DNA of 64,000 nucleotides from NCBI GenBank assembly GCA_022565665.1, contig JAIUMI010000005.1:62001-126000 (forward strand), written 5' to 3'. Source of the DNA: Glycocaulis sp. (GTDB lineage: Bacteria; Pseudomonadota; Alphaproteobacteria; Caulobacterales; Maricaulaceae). Position 1 is the stretch's first letter; each line of letters starts with the position of its first letter. The notes under the pieces were generated by a model. The model was not told the origin of the DNA. It did no database searches and saw only the letters and a program-made list of their open reading frames with translations. Positions 43,646 to 52,361 of the stretch are shown here, one piece after another. The position numbers and the translations under genes are program-made.

Positions 43646-44448
43646 CGCTTCGCTGCCGGGGCGAGAAGGGCGAGTATCTCTTCATGCAGGGCGGGGTGGG
43701 CGCTGGCGAGCACCTGTCCGCCCCCGTGAGCCGGCCCGCCCGCCCAGTTGGTAACGATGCCGCCTGCACCTTCCACGACGGGAATGAGCGCGGCCACATC
43801 CCAGGCGTGAAGCCCCGATTCCACAACGAAATCGAGCCCGCCCGCCGCAACCATGGCGTATCCATAGGCATCCAGCCCGTAGCGGAAGAGCCGCGCCTTG
43901 CCGCGCACGGCCTGAAACGCGTCCCACTCCGCGCCTTCGAACAGAAAGGCATCTGTCGTCTCGCCAAGCGCGCTGGACAGCCGGGCGGTGCGGCGGGTGG
44001 CCAGCGCGCTGCGCGCGCCGTTGCGCTCAAGATGCGCCGTCCGGCCGGCGCTGCCGCGCGTGCCGAAAAAGCGCTCGCCGGTAAAGGGCTGGTCGATAAC
44101 CGACAATACCGGGCCCGTCTCGTCAGTCAGCGCGATCAGCACGCACCAGCTGGGCAGGCCGGTCAGGAAGGCGCGCGTGCCATCGATGGGATCGATGATC
44201 CAGGTGCGGCCAGACCGCGAGGGCGTGTCCGCGCCCTCCTCTCCCACGATCCCGTCATCGGGCCGGTGCTCGGCGAGGAGGCGGCGGATCGCGTCCTCAA
44301 CGGCGGTGTCGGCAGCCGTAACAGGATCAAAGCCCTGATCAAGCTTGTTTTTCGCGACAACGCCATTGCGGAACCAGGGCAGGCTGGCCGCGCGCGCCGC
44401 GTCGGCGAGCCGGTCCAGAAGCGCGATATCGCCCTGCCATTTTTCCAC
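43642..44448 (-). CDS. Inositol monophosphatase family, histidinol-phosphatase HisN-like
   Basis: The protein of about 268 residues is a Mg-dependent phosphatase of the IMPase family: GEEGAD, WIIDPIDGTRAFLTGLPSW and AWDVAALIPVVEGAGG hold the metal-binding Glu/Asp residues. The GTRAF-LTGLPSW signature is typical of HisN histidinol-phosphatases, which would complement hisC in this chromosome; inositol or other sugar phosphates are alternatives. The GTG at 44448 gives a typical length; the frame extends about 40 codons upstream in unconvincing sequence. Confidence 0.82.
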   Translation of the reverse strand: MEKWQGDIALLDRLADAARAASLPWFRNGVVAKNKLDQGFDPVTAADTAVEDAIRRLLAEHRPDDGIVGEEGADTPSRSGRTWIIDPIDGTRAFLTGLPSWCVLIALTDETGPVLSVIDQPFTGERFFGTRGSAGRTAHLERNGARSALATRRTARLSSALGETTDAFLFEGAEWDAFQAVRGKARLFRYGLDAYGYAMVAAGGLDFVVESGLHAWDVAALIPVVEGAGGIVTNWAGGPAHGGGQVLASAHPALHEEILALLAPAAKR

Positions 44449-44503
44449 GCCGCCAAGCCCTTCATGCCCGATACCCGTCCGCGCCGGGCACGGGCCCGGC
44501 CGG

Positions 44504-44899
44504 TCACACCTGACGGGTATCGGTTGCCGGGCCTGCCGGGTCAAGGGCGGCCTGAAGCGTCTTGGCAAGATCGAGAAGGCGCTGGCGAGGCGCGCGGCCG
44601 AGACGATAGTAAGCCCTTACCAGTTCAAGCGTTTCACGCCTGGCGAGCAGATCGCCCTGCGCGCCCTTCATGCCGCCCTCCCCGTTCAGCCCCTCATAGA
44701 AATGCTCCACCGGCGCACCGAGCGCCCGGGCGAGCTCATACAGCCGGCTGGCCGTCATCCGGTTGATCCCGGTCTCGTATTTGTGGATCTGCTGGAAGCG
44801 TATGCCGACCCGCTCGGCCAGCTCCTTCTGGGTCAGTCCCATGAGCCGGCGGCGGCGGCGCAGCCGCTCCCCGACATGGCGGTCTATGTCTGTCTGCAT
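44504..44899 (-). CDS. XRE family regulator, PraR/BabR-like
   Basis: The 131-residue protein has a central helix-turn-helix: LRRRRRLMGLTQKELAERVG and FQQIHKYETGINRMTASRLY. The KYETGINR sequence resembles the PraR/BabR group of alphaproteobacteria, implicated in biofilm, quorum sensing and nodulation control. The C-terminus is helical and uncharacterised. The ATG at 44899 (MQTDIDRHV) is preferred; the frame runs on 14 codons. It sits between HisN-like and hutG-like genes, away from any evident target. Confidence 0.75.
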   Translation of the reverse strand: MQTDIDRHVGERLRRRRRLMGLTQKELAERVGIRFQQIHKYETGINRMTASRLYELARALGAPVEHFYEGLNGEGGMKGAQGDLLARRETLELVRAYYRLGRAPRQRLLDLAKTLQAALDPAGPATDTRQV

Positions 44900-44990
44900 G
44901 CGCTTTACCCCTGATTGCACAATTTCGCCAAGCAGACGCATTTCCTAGCCCGCTTCGCGAATATGCACAACTATTGGTTTAATGCGTCAG

Positions 44991-45872
44991 CTATTCCGCC
45001 GCGCGCGCAAGACCGGTATCAGTGGCGATCAGACCGGCCGTCACGCGGGCGATCTTCTCGCGCAGGCGGTCAAATCCCACCGTGCGCGCCAGCGAGCGCT
45101 CATGCATGTAAAGCGCGCGGTTGATCTCGATCTGCAAGGCGTGGCGGCCTTCCGCCGGACAGCCATAATGCTCCGTACTGAACCCGCCCGCATAGGGCCG
45201 GTTGCGCACCACCCTGAAACCCTCTGCCCGGAACAGCCTTTCTGCACAATCGGTTATTTCCGGCGCGCAGGAGGCACCGAACCGGTCTCCCAGCACGATA
45301 TCGGCCCCGCGCGCACTCGCTGACGGCATGGAATGGCAGTCGATCAGCACGCTGGAACCAAAGCCCGCGCGTGCCGCCTCCAGCTCCGCCGCGAGCGCGG
45401 CGTGATAGGGCCGGTAATACAGCCGGATGCGCGCCTCGGCCTCTGCCATCTCCAGCGGGCCGTCATAGATGGCGCAGCCCTCCCCGGCCAGGCGCGGCAC
45501 AATCCCCAGCCCTGCCGCGGCGCGCTGGCTGATCCTGCCGGCAATGGCATGGGCCTGCGGGCCGAACAGAACCGGATCAAGCTCGGTCTCGGCGCGGTTG
45601 GGATCGATGAAGGAGCGCGGGAAGAGCGCCCGGACGAGCGGCGCGCCAAGACCGGGCGCATCGGCCATCAGCGCATCGACATGGGCATCCTCAGACCGGC
45701 GCAGCTCGGCAAGGGAGAGGGCGGACCGGTCAAGAAACGCCGCCGGATAGGCGCTGCCTGAATGCGGCGAGGCAAATACGAAACGCGAGCGCAGGCCGGT
45801 TGGCCGGATGACCTGCACGGCCGCGTCCGGCGCCGCATCCGGCGCGCCATGATGGGGAATCTCGTTCATCAT
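44991..45872 (-). CDS. N-formylglutamate amidohydrolase
   Basis: The 293-residue protein belongs to the N-formylglutamate amidohydrolase family: RFVFASPHSGSAYP, the strand VLIDCHSMPSA with the catalytic metal His, and LQIEINRALYM. The enzyme splits N-formylglutamate at the end of one histidine degradation route, though homologues act on other substrates. In Caulobacter this gene also adjoins cpdR. A small spacer with divergent promoter follows. Confidence 0.85.
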   Translation of the reverse strand: MMNEIPHHGAPDAAPDAAVQVIRPTGLRSRFVFASPHSGSAYPAAFLDRSALSLAELRRSEDAHVDALMADAPGLGAPLVRALFPRSFIDPNRAETELDPVLFGPQAHAIAGRISQRAAAGLGIVPRLAGEGCAIYDGPLEMAEAEARIRLYYRPYHAALAAELEAARAGFGSSVLIDCHSMPSASARGADIVLGDRFGASCAPEITDCAERLFRAEGFRVVRNRPYAGGFSTEHYGCPAEGRHALQIEINRALYMHERSLARTVGFDRLREKIARVTAGLIATDTGLARAAE

Positions 45873-46005
45873 GCCATCATGGACCGGGCGCGCGCCGGGT
45901 CAATGTGCAACCTGCCGCGCGGATGCATCTGCGTTCAACGCATTTTTACCTCCTTGCCCTAGAAGGGGCTTGCGGTGGATAAATCACGAGCCGGAGGGGA
46001 TGGCC

Positions 46006-46374
46006 ATGGCCAAGATATTGCTGGCAGAAGACGACGATTCCATGCGGGACTTCCTGGCCAAGGCGCTTGGACGCGCCGGCCATGAGGTGACCAGCGTGGC
46101 CGATGGCGAGGAGGGTCTCGAAGCCCTTGGCGATGCGCCGGGCGCGTTCGAGCTTCTGCTGACCGACATCGTGATGCCCGGCGTGGACGGGATCGAGCTG
46201 GCGCGGCGCGCCGCCGAGATCGATCCGGGCCTGCGCATCATGTTCATCACCGGGTTTGCCGCCGTGGCGCTCAATGCGGGCCTCACGACGCAGAAAGAGG
46301 CCAAGGTACTCTCCAAGCCCTTCCATCTGCGTGACCTCGTCACGGAAGTGGAGCGGGCCATGCAGGCTGCCTGA
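46006..46374 (+). CDS. cpdR: Response regulator CpdR, cell-cycle proteolysis adaptor
   Basis: CpdR in its unphosphorylated form recruits substrates, including McpA and PopA partners, to ClpXP for cell-cycle dependent degradation. The 122-residue single-domain receiver starts MAKILLAEDDDSMRDF and has the phospho-Asp in LLLTDIVMPGVDGIEL, the conserved Thr/Ser in MFITGFAAVALN and Lys in VLSKPFHLRDLV. The sequence closely resembles Caulobacter CpdR. GGAGGGG is six bases before this ATG, so I prefer it over the one at 46000. It adjoins an N-formylglutamate amidohydrolase gene, as there. Confidence 0.93.
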   Translation: MAKILLAEDDDSMRDFLAKALGRAGHEVTSVADGEEGLEALGDAPGAFELLLTDIVMPGVDGIELARRAAEIDPGLRIMFITGFAAVALNAGLTTQKEAKVLSKPFHLRDLVTEVERAMQAA

Positions 46375-46447
46375 AGCCGCGCAGCGGTGGTGCTTGCGCG
46401 AGGCGTTGGGCCGGGCTATATCGCCCGCCTGTTTCGCCAAGGCGAGC

Positions 46448-46524
<77 letters not shown>

Positions 46525-46710
46525 TTTTCCTCGTCCTCCCTCACATCCGTTCGGTCGGTTCGGGCAAAACTGCCCGGCGGCCTTTGGCCTCTCGGGCCGC
46601 AAAGCGGCCCGCAAGCGCGAACGCGCGTACAAGCTAATGCGAGGAGCGAAGCCCGGATGGGCTGAGCATAGGAAAAAGCGCGCGGAGCATCACTAAAGCC
46701 GCGCTCCCCC
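46525..46710. other. Palindrome-rich spacer after tRNA-Val
   Basis: No gene is supported here. It holds GGGCCGC-AAA-GCGGCCC at 46594-46610, CGGGC/GCCCG at 46561-46576 and ends near a reverse copy of ATGCTCAGCCC found also near 11.4-11.5 kb. One hairpin probably ends the tRNA transcript. The rest resembles dispersed intergenic palindromes. Confidence 0.45.
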
Positions 46711-47190
46711 TTAAACCCCACGCAGCTTTTCCAGGAAACCGGCTGGCGGGGCGCAGGGCGTGCGCGGCTCGGCGCGTGTGGCCCAGGCATAGATCATGCA
46801 CCCGCCTGTCAGTATCTGCTCGCCCCTGAAAATGCCGAACCGGAAGGTGAGCGAGCTATTGCCCACCCGTTCCAGCCGCACGCCTATATCGATCATCTCG
46901 TCGAACACGGCCGGGGCGTAATAGTCGGCCTGCGCGCTGACGGCGAAGGACTCGCCCTCCCCGCTGGCCAGATCGTTGATGATGTCGATGCCGGCCGCGC
47001 GCCAGTACTCGGTCAGCGCCACGTCGAAATAGAGAAAATAGTGCCCGTTAAAGACAATCCCTTGCGGGTCTGTCTCCGCCCAGCGCACGCGCAGCGGATG
47101 AAAGAAGGTGAAATCGGCGCGGCGCGGCGCTTGCGGCTTGCTGCTCAATTGCGGGGCTCCTTGAGGGGAATCATCTCGCTTCCAAGCCAA
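46711..47190 (-). CDS. Acyl-CoA thioesterase, YbgC/FadM type
   Basis: The 159-residue hotdog-fold protein has the catalytic Asp in RWAETDPQGIVFNGHYFLYFD, then a hydrophobic helix and VRLERVGNSSLTFRFGIF. It would hydrolyse acyl-CoA; substrate chain length is not evident. The N-terminal 25 residues are Ser/Pro-rich and may not belong; other starts lack a good ribosome site. No tol-pal genes follow, unlike classical YbgC. Confidence 0.8.
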   Translation of the reverse strand: MAWKRDDSPQGAPQLSSKPQAPRRADFTFFHPLRVRWAETDPQGIVFNGHYFLYFDVALTEYWRAAGIDIINDLASGEGESFAVSAQADYYAPAVFDEMIDIGVRLERVGNSSLTFRFGIFRGEQILTGGCMIYAWATRAEPRTPCAPPAGFLEKLRGV

Positions 47191-47213
47191 GCCGCTCCGC
47201 GCTGACAGGTCAA

Positions 47214-48077
47214 TCAGTGCTGGCTTTTTGCAGCCAGTACACGCTGGGCAAAGGATTTCTCAAACGCGCGCAGCCTGGCCCGCGCCCGGCGCCACTCCCA
47301 CCAGATGATCAGCACGCGCGGGCCATCCACCAGATAACGCCGCCACATGCGCTTGGGCTCGTCGGCGAGCCGGTGCAGCCATTCCAGCCGCGCGGCCTGC
47401 ATCCATCTGGGCGCGCGCCTGGCCTTGCCGGAGAGGAAATCGAGCGAGGCGCCGACGCACAGGCCGACACCCGTGCAGTCTTCACGCAGCAGGCAGGCCT
47501 CCGCGATCATCTCCTGCTGGGGCGAGCCCACGCACAGGAAGACGAAGCGGGCGGGATTGGCCGCCACGAAGGCCGCGCATTCGGCAATGGCTTCAGGGTT
47601 CTTGCGCAGGCCCATGGGCGGCTGGTGCCACTGCACCTTCGTGAGGCCATAGCGCGCCTTCACGCCCTCGATCACGTCTTCATCCCCGCCAATAATGGTT
47701 ACTGCCTCGTGCGGATCGATGGCGTGATCGAACAGGGCGGCGGTAAGATCCGATCCCGGGGTCACCTCCACCTCTTCGCCCGAGAGCGATGCAATCAGCT
47801 CCAGCACGCGGCTGTCGCACACGGTGAGCCAGGCCTGTGCATAGAGCGGGGCCAGCTCACCCCCGCGCGACAGGCGCACGAGGTGATCGACATTGGGCGT
47901 GACCACGAAGGCGAAGGGGCGGTCAGGGTCACGGCGCACGATGCGTTCCAGCGCGGTGTCAAACCCGATCCGGTCAAAAGCCGAATTCAAAAACCAGATA
48001 TGGCGCGCCCGCACGCGCCGGTCCGCGCCCTGAACAGGGCGGGCATCAAGTGCGTGAAGGTTAACAGGCAGCGTCAT
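47214..48077 (-). CDS. WecG/TagA/CpsF family glycosyltransferase
   Basis: The 287-residue protein is a GT26-type enzyme: FAFVVTPNVDHLVRLSR with the catalytic Asp, DSRVLELIASLSG, and the C-terminal RFVFLCVGSPQQEMIAEACL segment with GVGASLDF-like. These transfer N-acetylmannosaminuronic acid or a related sugar to undecaprenyl-PP-linked glycans for capsule or secondary polymers. No other capsule genes are adjacent. The C-terminal arm is Arg/Trp-rich, typical for membrane contact. It overlaps nothing. Confidence 0.85.
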   Translation of the reverse strand: MTLPVNLHALDARPVQGADRRVRARHIWFLNSAFDRIGFDTALERIVRRDPDRPFAFVVTPNVDHLVRLSRGGELAPLYAQAWLTVCDSRVLELIASLSGEEVEVTPGSDLTAALFDHAIDPHEAVTIIGGDEDVIEGVKARYGLTKVQWHQPPMGLRKNPEAIAECAAFVAANPARFVFLCVGSPQQEMIAEACLLREDCTGVGLCVGASLDFLSGKARRAPRWMQAARLEWLHRLADEPKRMWRRYLVDGPRVLIIWWEWRRARARLRAFEKSFAQRVLAAKSQH

Positions 48078-48139
48078 GGCGTTCCATTCCGGGCCATGCG
48101 GACGGGCCCTTGCGCCATGATGTGCAAGCGGGGTGCCGG

Positions 48140-49921
48140 TTAACCCTTTCCGCGGCCGCCTTTTTTCAGGGCGCGCAGGGCAAAGCGGCCGGGATGCAGG
48201 CTGGCGGCGCCTGCGCGCTCCAGCGGGGATGGTTCGCCCGTGATCGCGCTGGCGATGGTTTCAGCCAGAAGCGGCGCGTGGGCAAAGCCGCGCGCACCCA
48301 GCCCGGCAAGCGTCCACAGGCCGTCAATGGCCTCGCCCCTGTCATCGCAGACAGGGCCGGCGGCGGGCAGACGGTCCGGCAGGGTGGCGCGCACGCCGCG
48401 CCAGGTCTGCTCCACATTGCCAAGGTGTGCACCCAGCTCCGGCAAGGCTTCGGTGATGGCGGCGCGGATCTGTGACACCGCCTCCTCCGCACTCAACGTC
48501 TTGCCGCGTTCGTGTGTGGCCCCGGCCAGCAGGCGGCCCTCGCCAAGACCCGCCACATAGTGCCCCCACGTGACCGGCGCGGGCGGTGCGTCACCTTCCA
48601 GCGCAAACACCGCTACCTGACCGGGCAAAGCTTCAACCGGCAGGCGGGCGGGCACGCCTTCAGGCCAGTCTCCCGCGCCAGTAGCAAGGATCACATGAGC
48701 CGCTTCAGTGAGCCTCTGCCCGTCTTCGCCCAGCACCGCCCAGCCGCCATTATCCAGAGGCCGCACGGCCGCAGCGCGGTCCGCGATATGCGTCATTTCG
48801 CCTTTCAGGGCGGGTAGCAGGGCATCGGGGCGGATCAGTCCAGCACGCTCCATGACGAGGCCGTCTTCATAGTGCAGCCCTGCCCCCGCCATCATCGCGG
48901 CGAGGCGTTCGAGCCGGTCTGCCCCCTCTCCAGCCGCCCGCCGTAGCGCGCCGCTGGTCTCAAAGCCCGGCAGGGCCTCATACATCGCGCGGCCATATTC
49001 GAACGCGGCGAGCGTGGCGCGAACATGGGGACGGTCAGCCGCTTCAAGGCGCGGCGTCATCAATACGGCCGGTCCGGCCGAGGCGCTTTTCCCGGCCCCT
49101 ACAAGCGTCACAGGGAGGCTTCTGGCGGCAAGGGATCTCGCACATGCCAGGCCTGCGATTCCCGCTCCTATGACCGCTACAGGGCCATTTGCGGGGGTGT
49201 TGGCCCGCGCTCTGGCCGGGCCTTCGAACACCGCTTCGAGACGTTCGCGCTTGCGCCCGAAACCTGGCACTTTTTCCACTGCGAACCCGGCTTGCGACAG
49301 CCCGCGCCGCACCGCGCCCGCAACCGTAAACGTGCCCGCACGCGCACCGGGCTTTGACAGCCGTGCGATATGGGCAAAACCCGCATCGGCCCACATCTCG
49401 GCGTTCAGCGCAGGCGCAAAGCCATCGAGGAACCAGGCATCGGCGGCAAAGTCCATCTGCGCCAGCGCCGCTGCCACCTCATCATGAAAAACGGTGAGCA
49501 CCACGCGTCCGCCCGCAAACACGCGCCGCTGCGGGCCTTTCAGAGGCAGCGGCCAGTGTGCGGTGAGCGCTTTGGCGTGCCTTGAGACTTGCGGGAAGGC
49601 CGCGAGCGCCCGCACGGCGTCTTCCTGCCTGAGTGGAAAGCCCTCCACCGAGACGAAATGCAGGCGGGCGTTTTCCGGCGCCACCCGCTCGAAAAGCTGC
49701 CAGGCGGCGAGGAAGTTCAACCCCGTGCCAAAACCCAGCTCGCCGATAATGACCGTGCCGCCCGCGCCAAAGCGCTCTTCCAGCCGGCAGGCTTTCACGA
49801 AGACGGCTTCGGTTTCGGCCAGCCCGTTTTCCGCCGAGAAATAGACATCGCCCCCGGCCGCGCGCGGGGCGGCGGGGTCAGACCAGTCAATCTGCGCGAA
49901 CGGGCGGACAAGGCTTTCCAT
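48140..49921 (-). CDS. mnmC: Bifunctional tRNA wobble-uridine enzyme MnmC
   Basis: MnmC finishes the mnm5s2U modification at position 34 of some tRNAs. The protein of about 593 residues has an N-terminal MnmD methyltransferase (IGELGFGTGLNFLAAWQLF and AWFLDGFAPALNAEMW) and a C-terminal FAD oxidoreductase starting with VAVIGAGIAGLACARSLA. The order and length match E. coli MnmC. The ATG at 49921 is preferred; the frame extends six codons upstream. Confidence 0.93.
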   Translation of the reverse strand: MESLVRPFAQIDWSDPAAPRAAGGDVYFSAENGLAETEAVFVKACRLEERFGAGGTVIIGELGFGTGLNFLAAWQLFERVAPENARLHFVSVEGFPLRQEDAVRALAAFPQVSRHAKALTAHWPLPLKGPQRRVFAGGRVVLTVFHDEVAAALAQMDFAADAWFLDGFAPALNAEMWADAGFAHIARLSKPGARAGTFTVAGAVRRGLSQAGFAVEKVPGFGRKRERLEAVFEGPARARANTPANGPVAVIGAGIAGLACARSLAARSLPVTLVGAGKSASAGPAVLMTPRLEAADRPHVRATLAAFEYGRAMYEALPGFETSGALRRAAGEGADRLERLAAMMAGAGLHYEDGLVMERAGLIRPDALLPALKGEMTHIADRAAAVRPLDNGGWAVLGEDGQRLTEAAHVILATGAGDWPEGVPARLPVEALPGQVAVFALEGDAPPAPVTWGHYVAGLGEGRLLAGATHERGKTLSAEEAVSQIRAAITEALPELGAHLGNVEQTWRGVRATLPDRLPAAGPVCDDRGEAIDGLWTLAGLGARGFAHAPLLAETIASAITGEPSPLERAGAASLHPGRFALRALKKGGRGKG

Positions 49922-50000
49922 CAGACAAGCGGCGTACAAAGGAAAACGGGCCGGAGCAATGCCCCGGCCCGGTCAGTCTCACTCCCCCGTTATTCTTTGC

Positions 50001-50867
50001 CTATTCGACGCTCACATTCGACAGCGCCTCTTCCAGCTCCAGGAAGGAGGGCTGCATCTTGGAGGGTACATTGCCCCGGCCGATCTCCACCGAGATCTGG
50101 GCCGCATTGCCGTGCAGGTGCGCCACGAGCACACTCTGGATGATCTTGTAGAAGATCGCTTCCTCGTCATAGACGTTCTTCATCCGCACCGCGAACGGGC
50201 CGACAAAGCCATAGGCGAGAAACACGCCAAGGAAGGTACCCACCAGCGCCGAACCGATCATCTTGCCGAGCACGGCGGGCGGCTCTGTGATGGCGCTCAT
50301 CGTCTTGATGATGCCGAGCACCGCCGCCACGATCCCCAGCGCCGGCAGCGCATCGGCCATGTTCTGCAGGGCATAGGCCGGGCCCATTTCCTCGTGATGG
50401 TGCTTTTCCAGCTGCTTTTCCATCGCGTCTTCGACCTGGTGCGGATCTTCCAGGTTCATCGTCATCATGCGCAGCGTGTCGCAGATGAAATCGACCGCGA
50501 AATGGTCTTTCAGGATACGCGGATATTTCGAGAAGAGCGTGCTTTCATGCGGCTTCTCGATATGGGCTTCCAGCGCGATGACACCCTTGGTCTTCATCGT
50601 CTTGGTCAGCGCAAAGAGCAGGGCCAGCAGGTCCTGATAGTCCTGCGGCTTCCATTTCGGCCCGCTGACCAGCTTGGCCAGATCGCCGGCCGTCTTGGCA
50701 ATCGTCTTGCCCGAATTGCCGATGAAGAAGGCGCCCATGGCCGCGCCCATGATCATCATCATCTCGAAGGGAAGCGCCTTGGCGATAACGTCGAACTTGC
50801 CGCCTGCCAGCATGAACCCGCCAAACACCATGACGAGCACAACGCCCACGCCCATTATCTGAAACAT
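50001..50867 (-). CDS. motA: Flagellar motor stator protein MotA
   Basis: MotA with MotB forms the proton-driven stator unit. The 288-residue protein has two N-terminal helices, a cytoplasmic loop with VIALEAHIEKPHESTLFSKYP, then two helices with the conserved Pro in ALPALGIVAAVLGIIKTM and a long C-terminal tail. The partner motB is not adjacent and must lie elsewhere. Caulobacter also has its motA and motB genes apart. The divergent spacer holds the promoter. Confidence 0.94.
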   Translation of the reverse strand: MFQIMGVGVVLVMVFGGFMLAGGKFDVIAKALPFEMMMIMGAAMGAFFIGNSGKTIAKTAGDLAKLVSGPKWKPQDYQDLLALLFALTKTMKTKGVIALEAHIEKPHESTLFSKYPRILKDHFAVDFICDTLRMMTMNLEDPHQVEDAMEKQLEKHHHEEMGPAYALQNMADALPALGIVAAVLGIIKTMSAITEPPAVLGKMIGSALVGTFLGVFLAYGFVGPFAVRMKNVYDEEAIFYKIIQSVLVAHLHGNAAQISVEIGRGNVPSKMQPSFLELEEALSNVSVE

Positions 50868-51068
50868 CGTCTCACCATCCCGCGTTCTGCCGGAACCTGG
50901 TCTTTGCCGGGTCTGGAGCTGGCGGCTTTTTTGCCGCTCTTCTTGATGCTCCAGCCCGGTCTTTGTGTCCGGTTTCGGGACGTTTCTACGCGAAGATGCT
51001 TAAAGCCCGGTTTGCGTGCTGTTAGCGGAGCGTTTACGGGCGCGGCGGCGAGGCGTATCCCTCGCGCC

Positions 51069-52358
51069 ATGCGCGATGAACCGCAAACCAGCACGCGAAA
51101 AGACAGGCGGGCCGCTTTCGGTCTGCTCTTTGTCTGCCTGATGATGGTGGGCGTCGGCAATTCCATGCTGTTTGCGATTCTGCCCCCGCTGGCACGCGAT
51201 ATTGGCGTGGCAGAGATTTATGTCGGCGCGATCTACACCCTCTCCGCCCTGATGTATCTGACCATGAGTCCGGTCTGGGGCGGGCTGTCCGACCAGTATG
51301 GCCGCCGCCCGCTGGTGGTGTTCGGCCTTGCCACCTATTCAGCCTCCACCCTGATCCTGGCCGCCGGCGCGTGGGCGGGTCAGAGCGGGCTTCTGGCGCC
51401 TCTGGCTGCCGTGCTGGCCATGGCGCTGGCGCGCACGCTGTTCGGCGCTCTCGGCTCGGCCACCGGGCCCGCCGCGCAGGCCTATGTGGCAGACCGCACC
51501 GCGCCCGGCGAACGCACGCAGGCGCTGGCGGGGATGACAGCGGCTTTCGCTCTGGGAGGGATGATCGGCCCTGCGCTCGCCGCCGGGTTTTCAGACCGGA
51601 TCGGCATGGTGCCCTTCATGGTGATGGTCGCGCTGCTGGTTGGCGCGTGCGCGATTGCCGTGCGCCTCACCTTGCCGGAGAACACACCGCCGAGCGCGCG
51701 GGAGCGCCGTCCACTCAACCCGCTCGCCCAGTTCGCCTTTGCCGGAGACCGGCGCGTGCGCGCCTTCGTCATGTATGGCTGTGCGAGCTGGCTGGTGCAG
51801 GCGGCGAGCCTGCAGGCCATCGGCTTTTTCATCATGGACAGGCTGGCGCTGGACACTTCCGCCGGGCTGCAACTGGCCGGCGTGGCGCTGACGGCAGGCG
51901 CTGCCGCCCTGATCTTCGTCCAGCTGGTCGCGATCCCGGCGCTGAAAGTCTCCCCGCGCATGCTGATGATCATCGGTGCGGCCCTGACCCTTGCCGGGCA
52001 GGTGGAGCTGATCTTTTCAGGCGGCTATGCCTCGATCGTACTCGGATTTCTTTTAAACTCGATGGGCTTCGGCTTTGCACGCTCGGGCTTTACCGGCGGG
52101 GCGAGCCTTGCGGTCAGCCCGGAAGAACAGGGCCAGGCGGCCGGGGTGACGGCGGCAACCGCCGGGCTCGGCTTTCTCATCGCGCCTTTGACGGGGCTAT
52201 GGCTCTATCAGGCCATCGGCCCCACCGCGCCCTTCATGCTGAATGTGGCTTTGAGCGTGCTGGCGGGCGCCATTGCGCTTCTCCACCCGCGCGTGCGCCT
52301 TGCCATAAAGCCGGTCGGGCCTGCCGAACCGCGCGAGGATGAAGGCGGGGTGGTTTAG
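51069..52358 (+). CDS. MFS transporter, TetA/Bcr-like
   Basis: The 429-residue protein has about twelve membrane helices and the MFS loop motif GGLSDQYGRRPLV between helices 2 and 3, plus the motif C-like ALGGMIGPALAAGFSD in helix 5. This points to a drug-H+ antiporter of the 12-TM group. The substrate is unknown and no regulator is adjacent. The frame extends far upstream, but MRDEPQTSTRKDRR fits as the N-terminal cytoplasmic head. Confidence 0.84.
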   Translation: MRDEPQTSTRKDRRAAFGLLFVCLMMVGVGNSMLFAILPPLARDIGVAEIYVGAIYTLSALMYLTMSPVWGGLSDQYGRRPLVVFGLATYSASTLILAAGAWAGQSGLLAPLAAVLAMALARTLFGALGSATGPAAQAYVADRTAPGERTQALAGMTAAFALGGMIGPALAAGFSDRIGMVPFMVMVALLVGACAIAVRLTLPENTPPSARERRPLNPLAQFAFAGDRRVRAFVMYGCASWLVQAASLQAIGFFIMDRLALDTSAGLQLAGVALTAGAAALIFVQLVAIPALKVSPRMLMIIGAALTLAGQVELIFSGGYASIVLGFLLNSMGFGFARSGFTGGASLAVSPEEQGQAAGVTAATAGLGFLIAPLTGLWLYQAIGPTAPFMLNVALSVLAGAIALLHPRVRLAIKPVGPAEPREDEGGVV

Positions 52359-52361
52359 ACC

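Noticed and set aside
51000..51014. CtrA box upstream of motA
   Set aside because: TTAA-N7-TTTG matches only six of eight positions, which occurs easily by chance.
49959..51068. Long N-terminal extension of the MFS gene
   Set aside because: The upstream frame is antisense to motA and lacks family features; the MFS domain starts at 51069.
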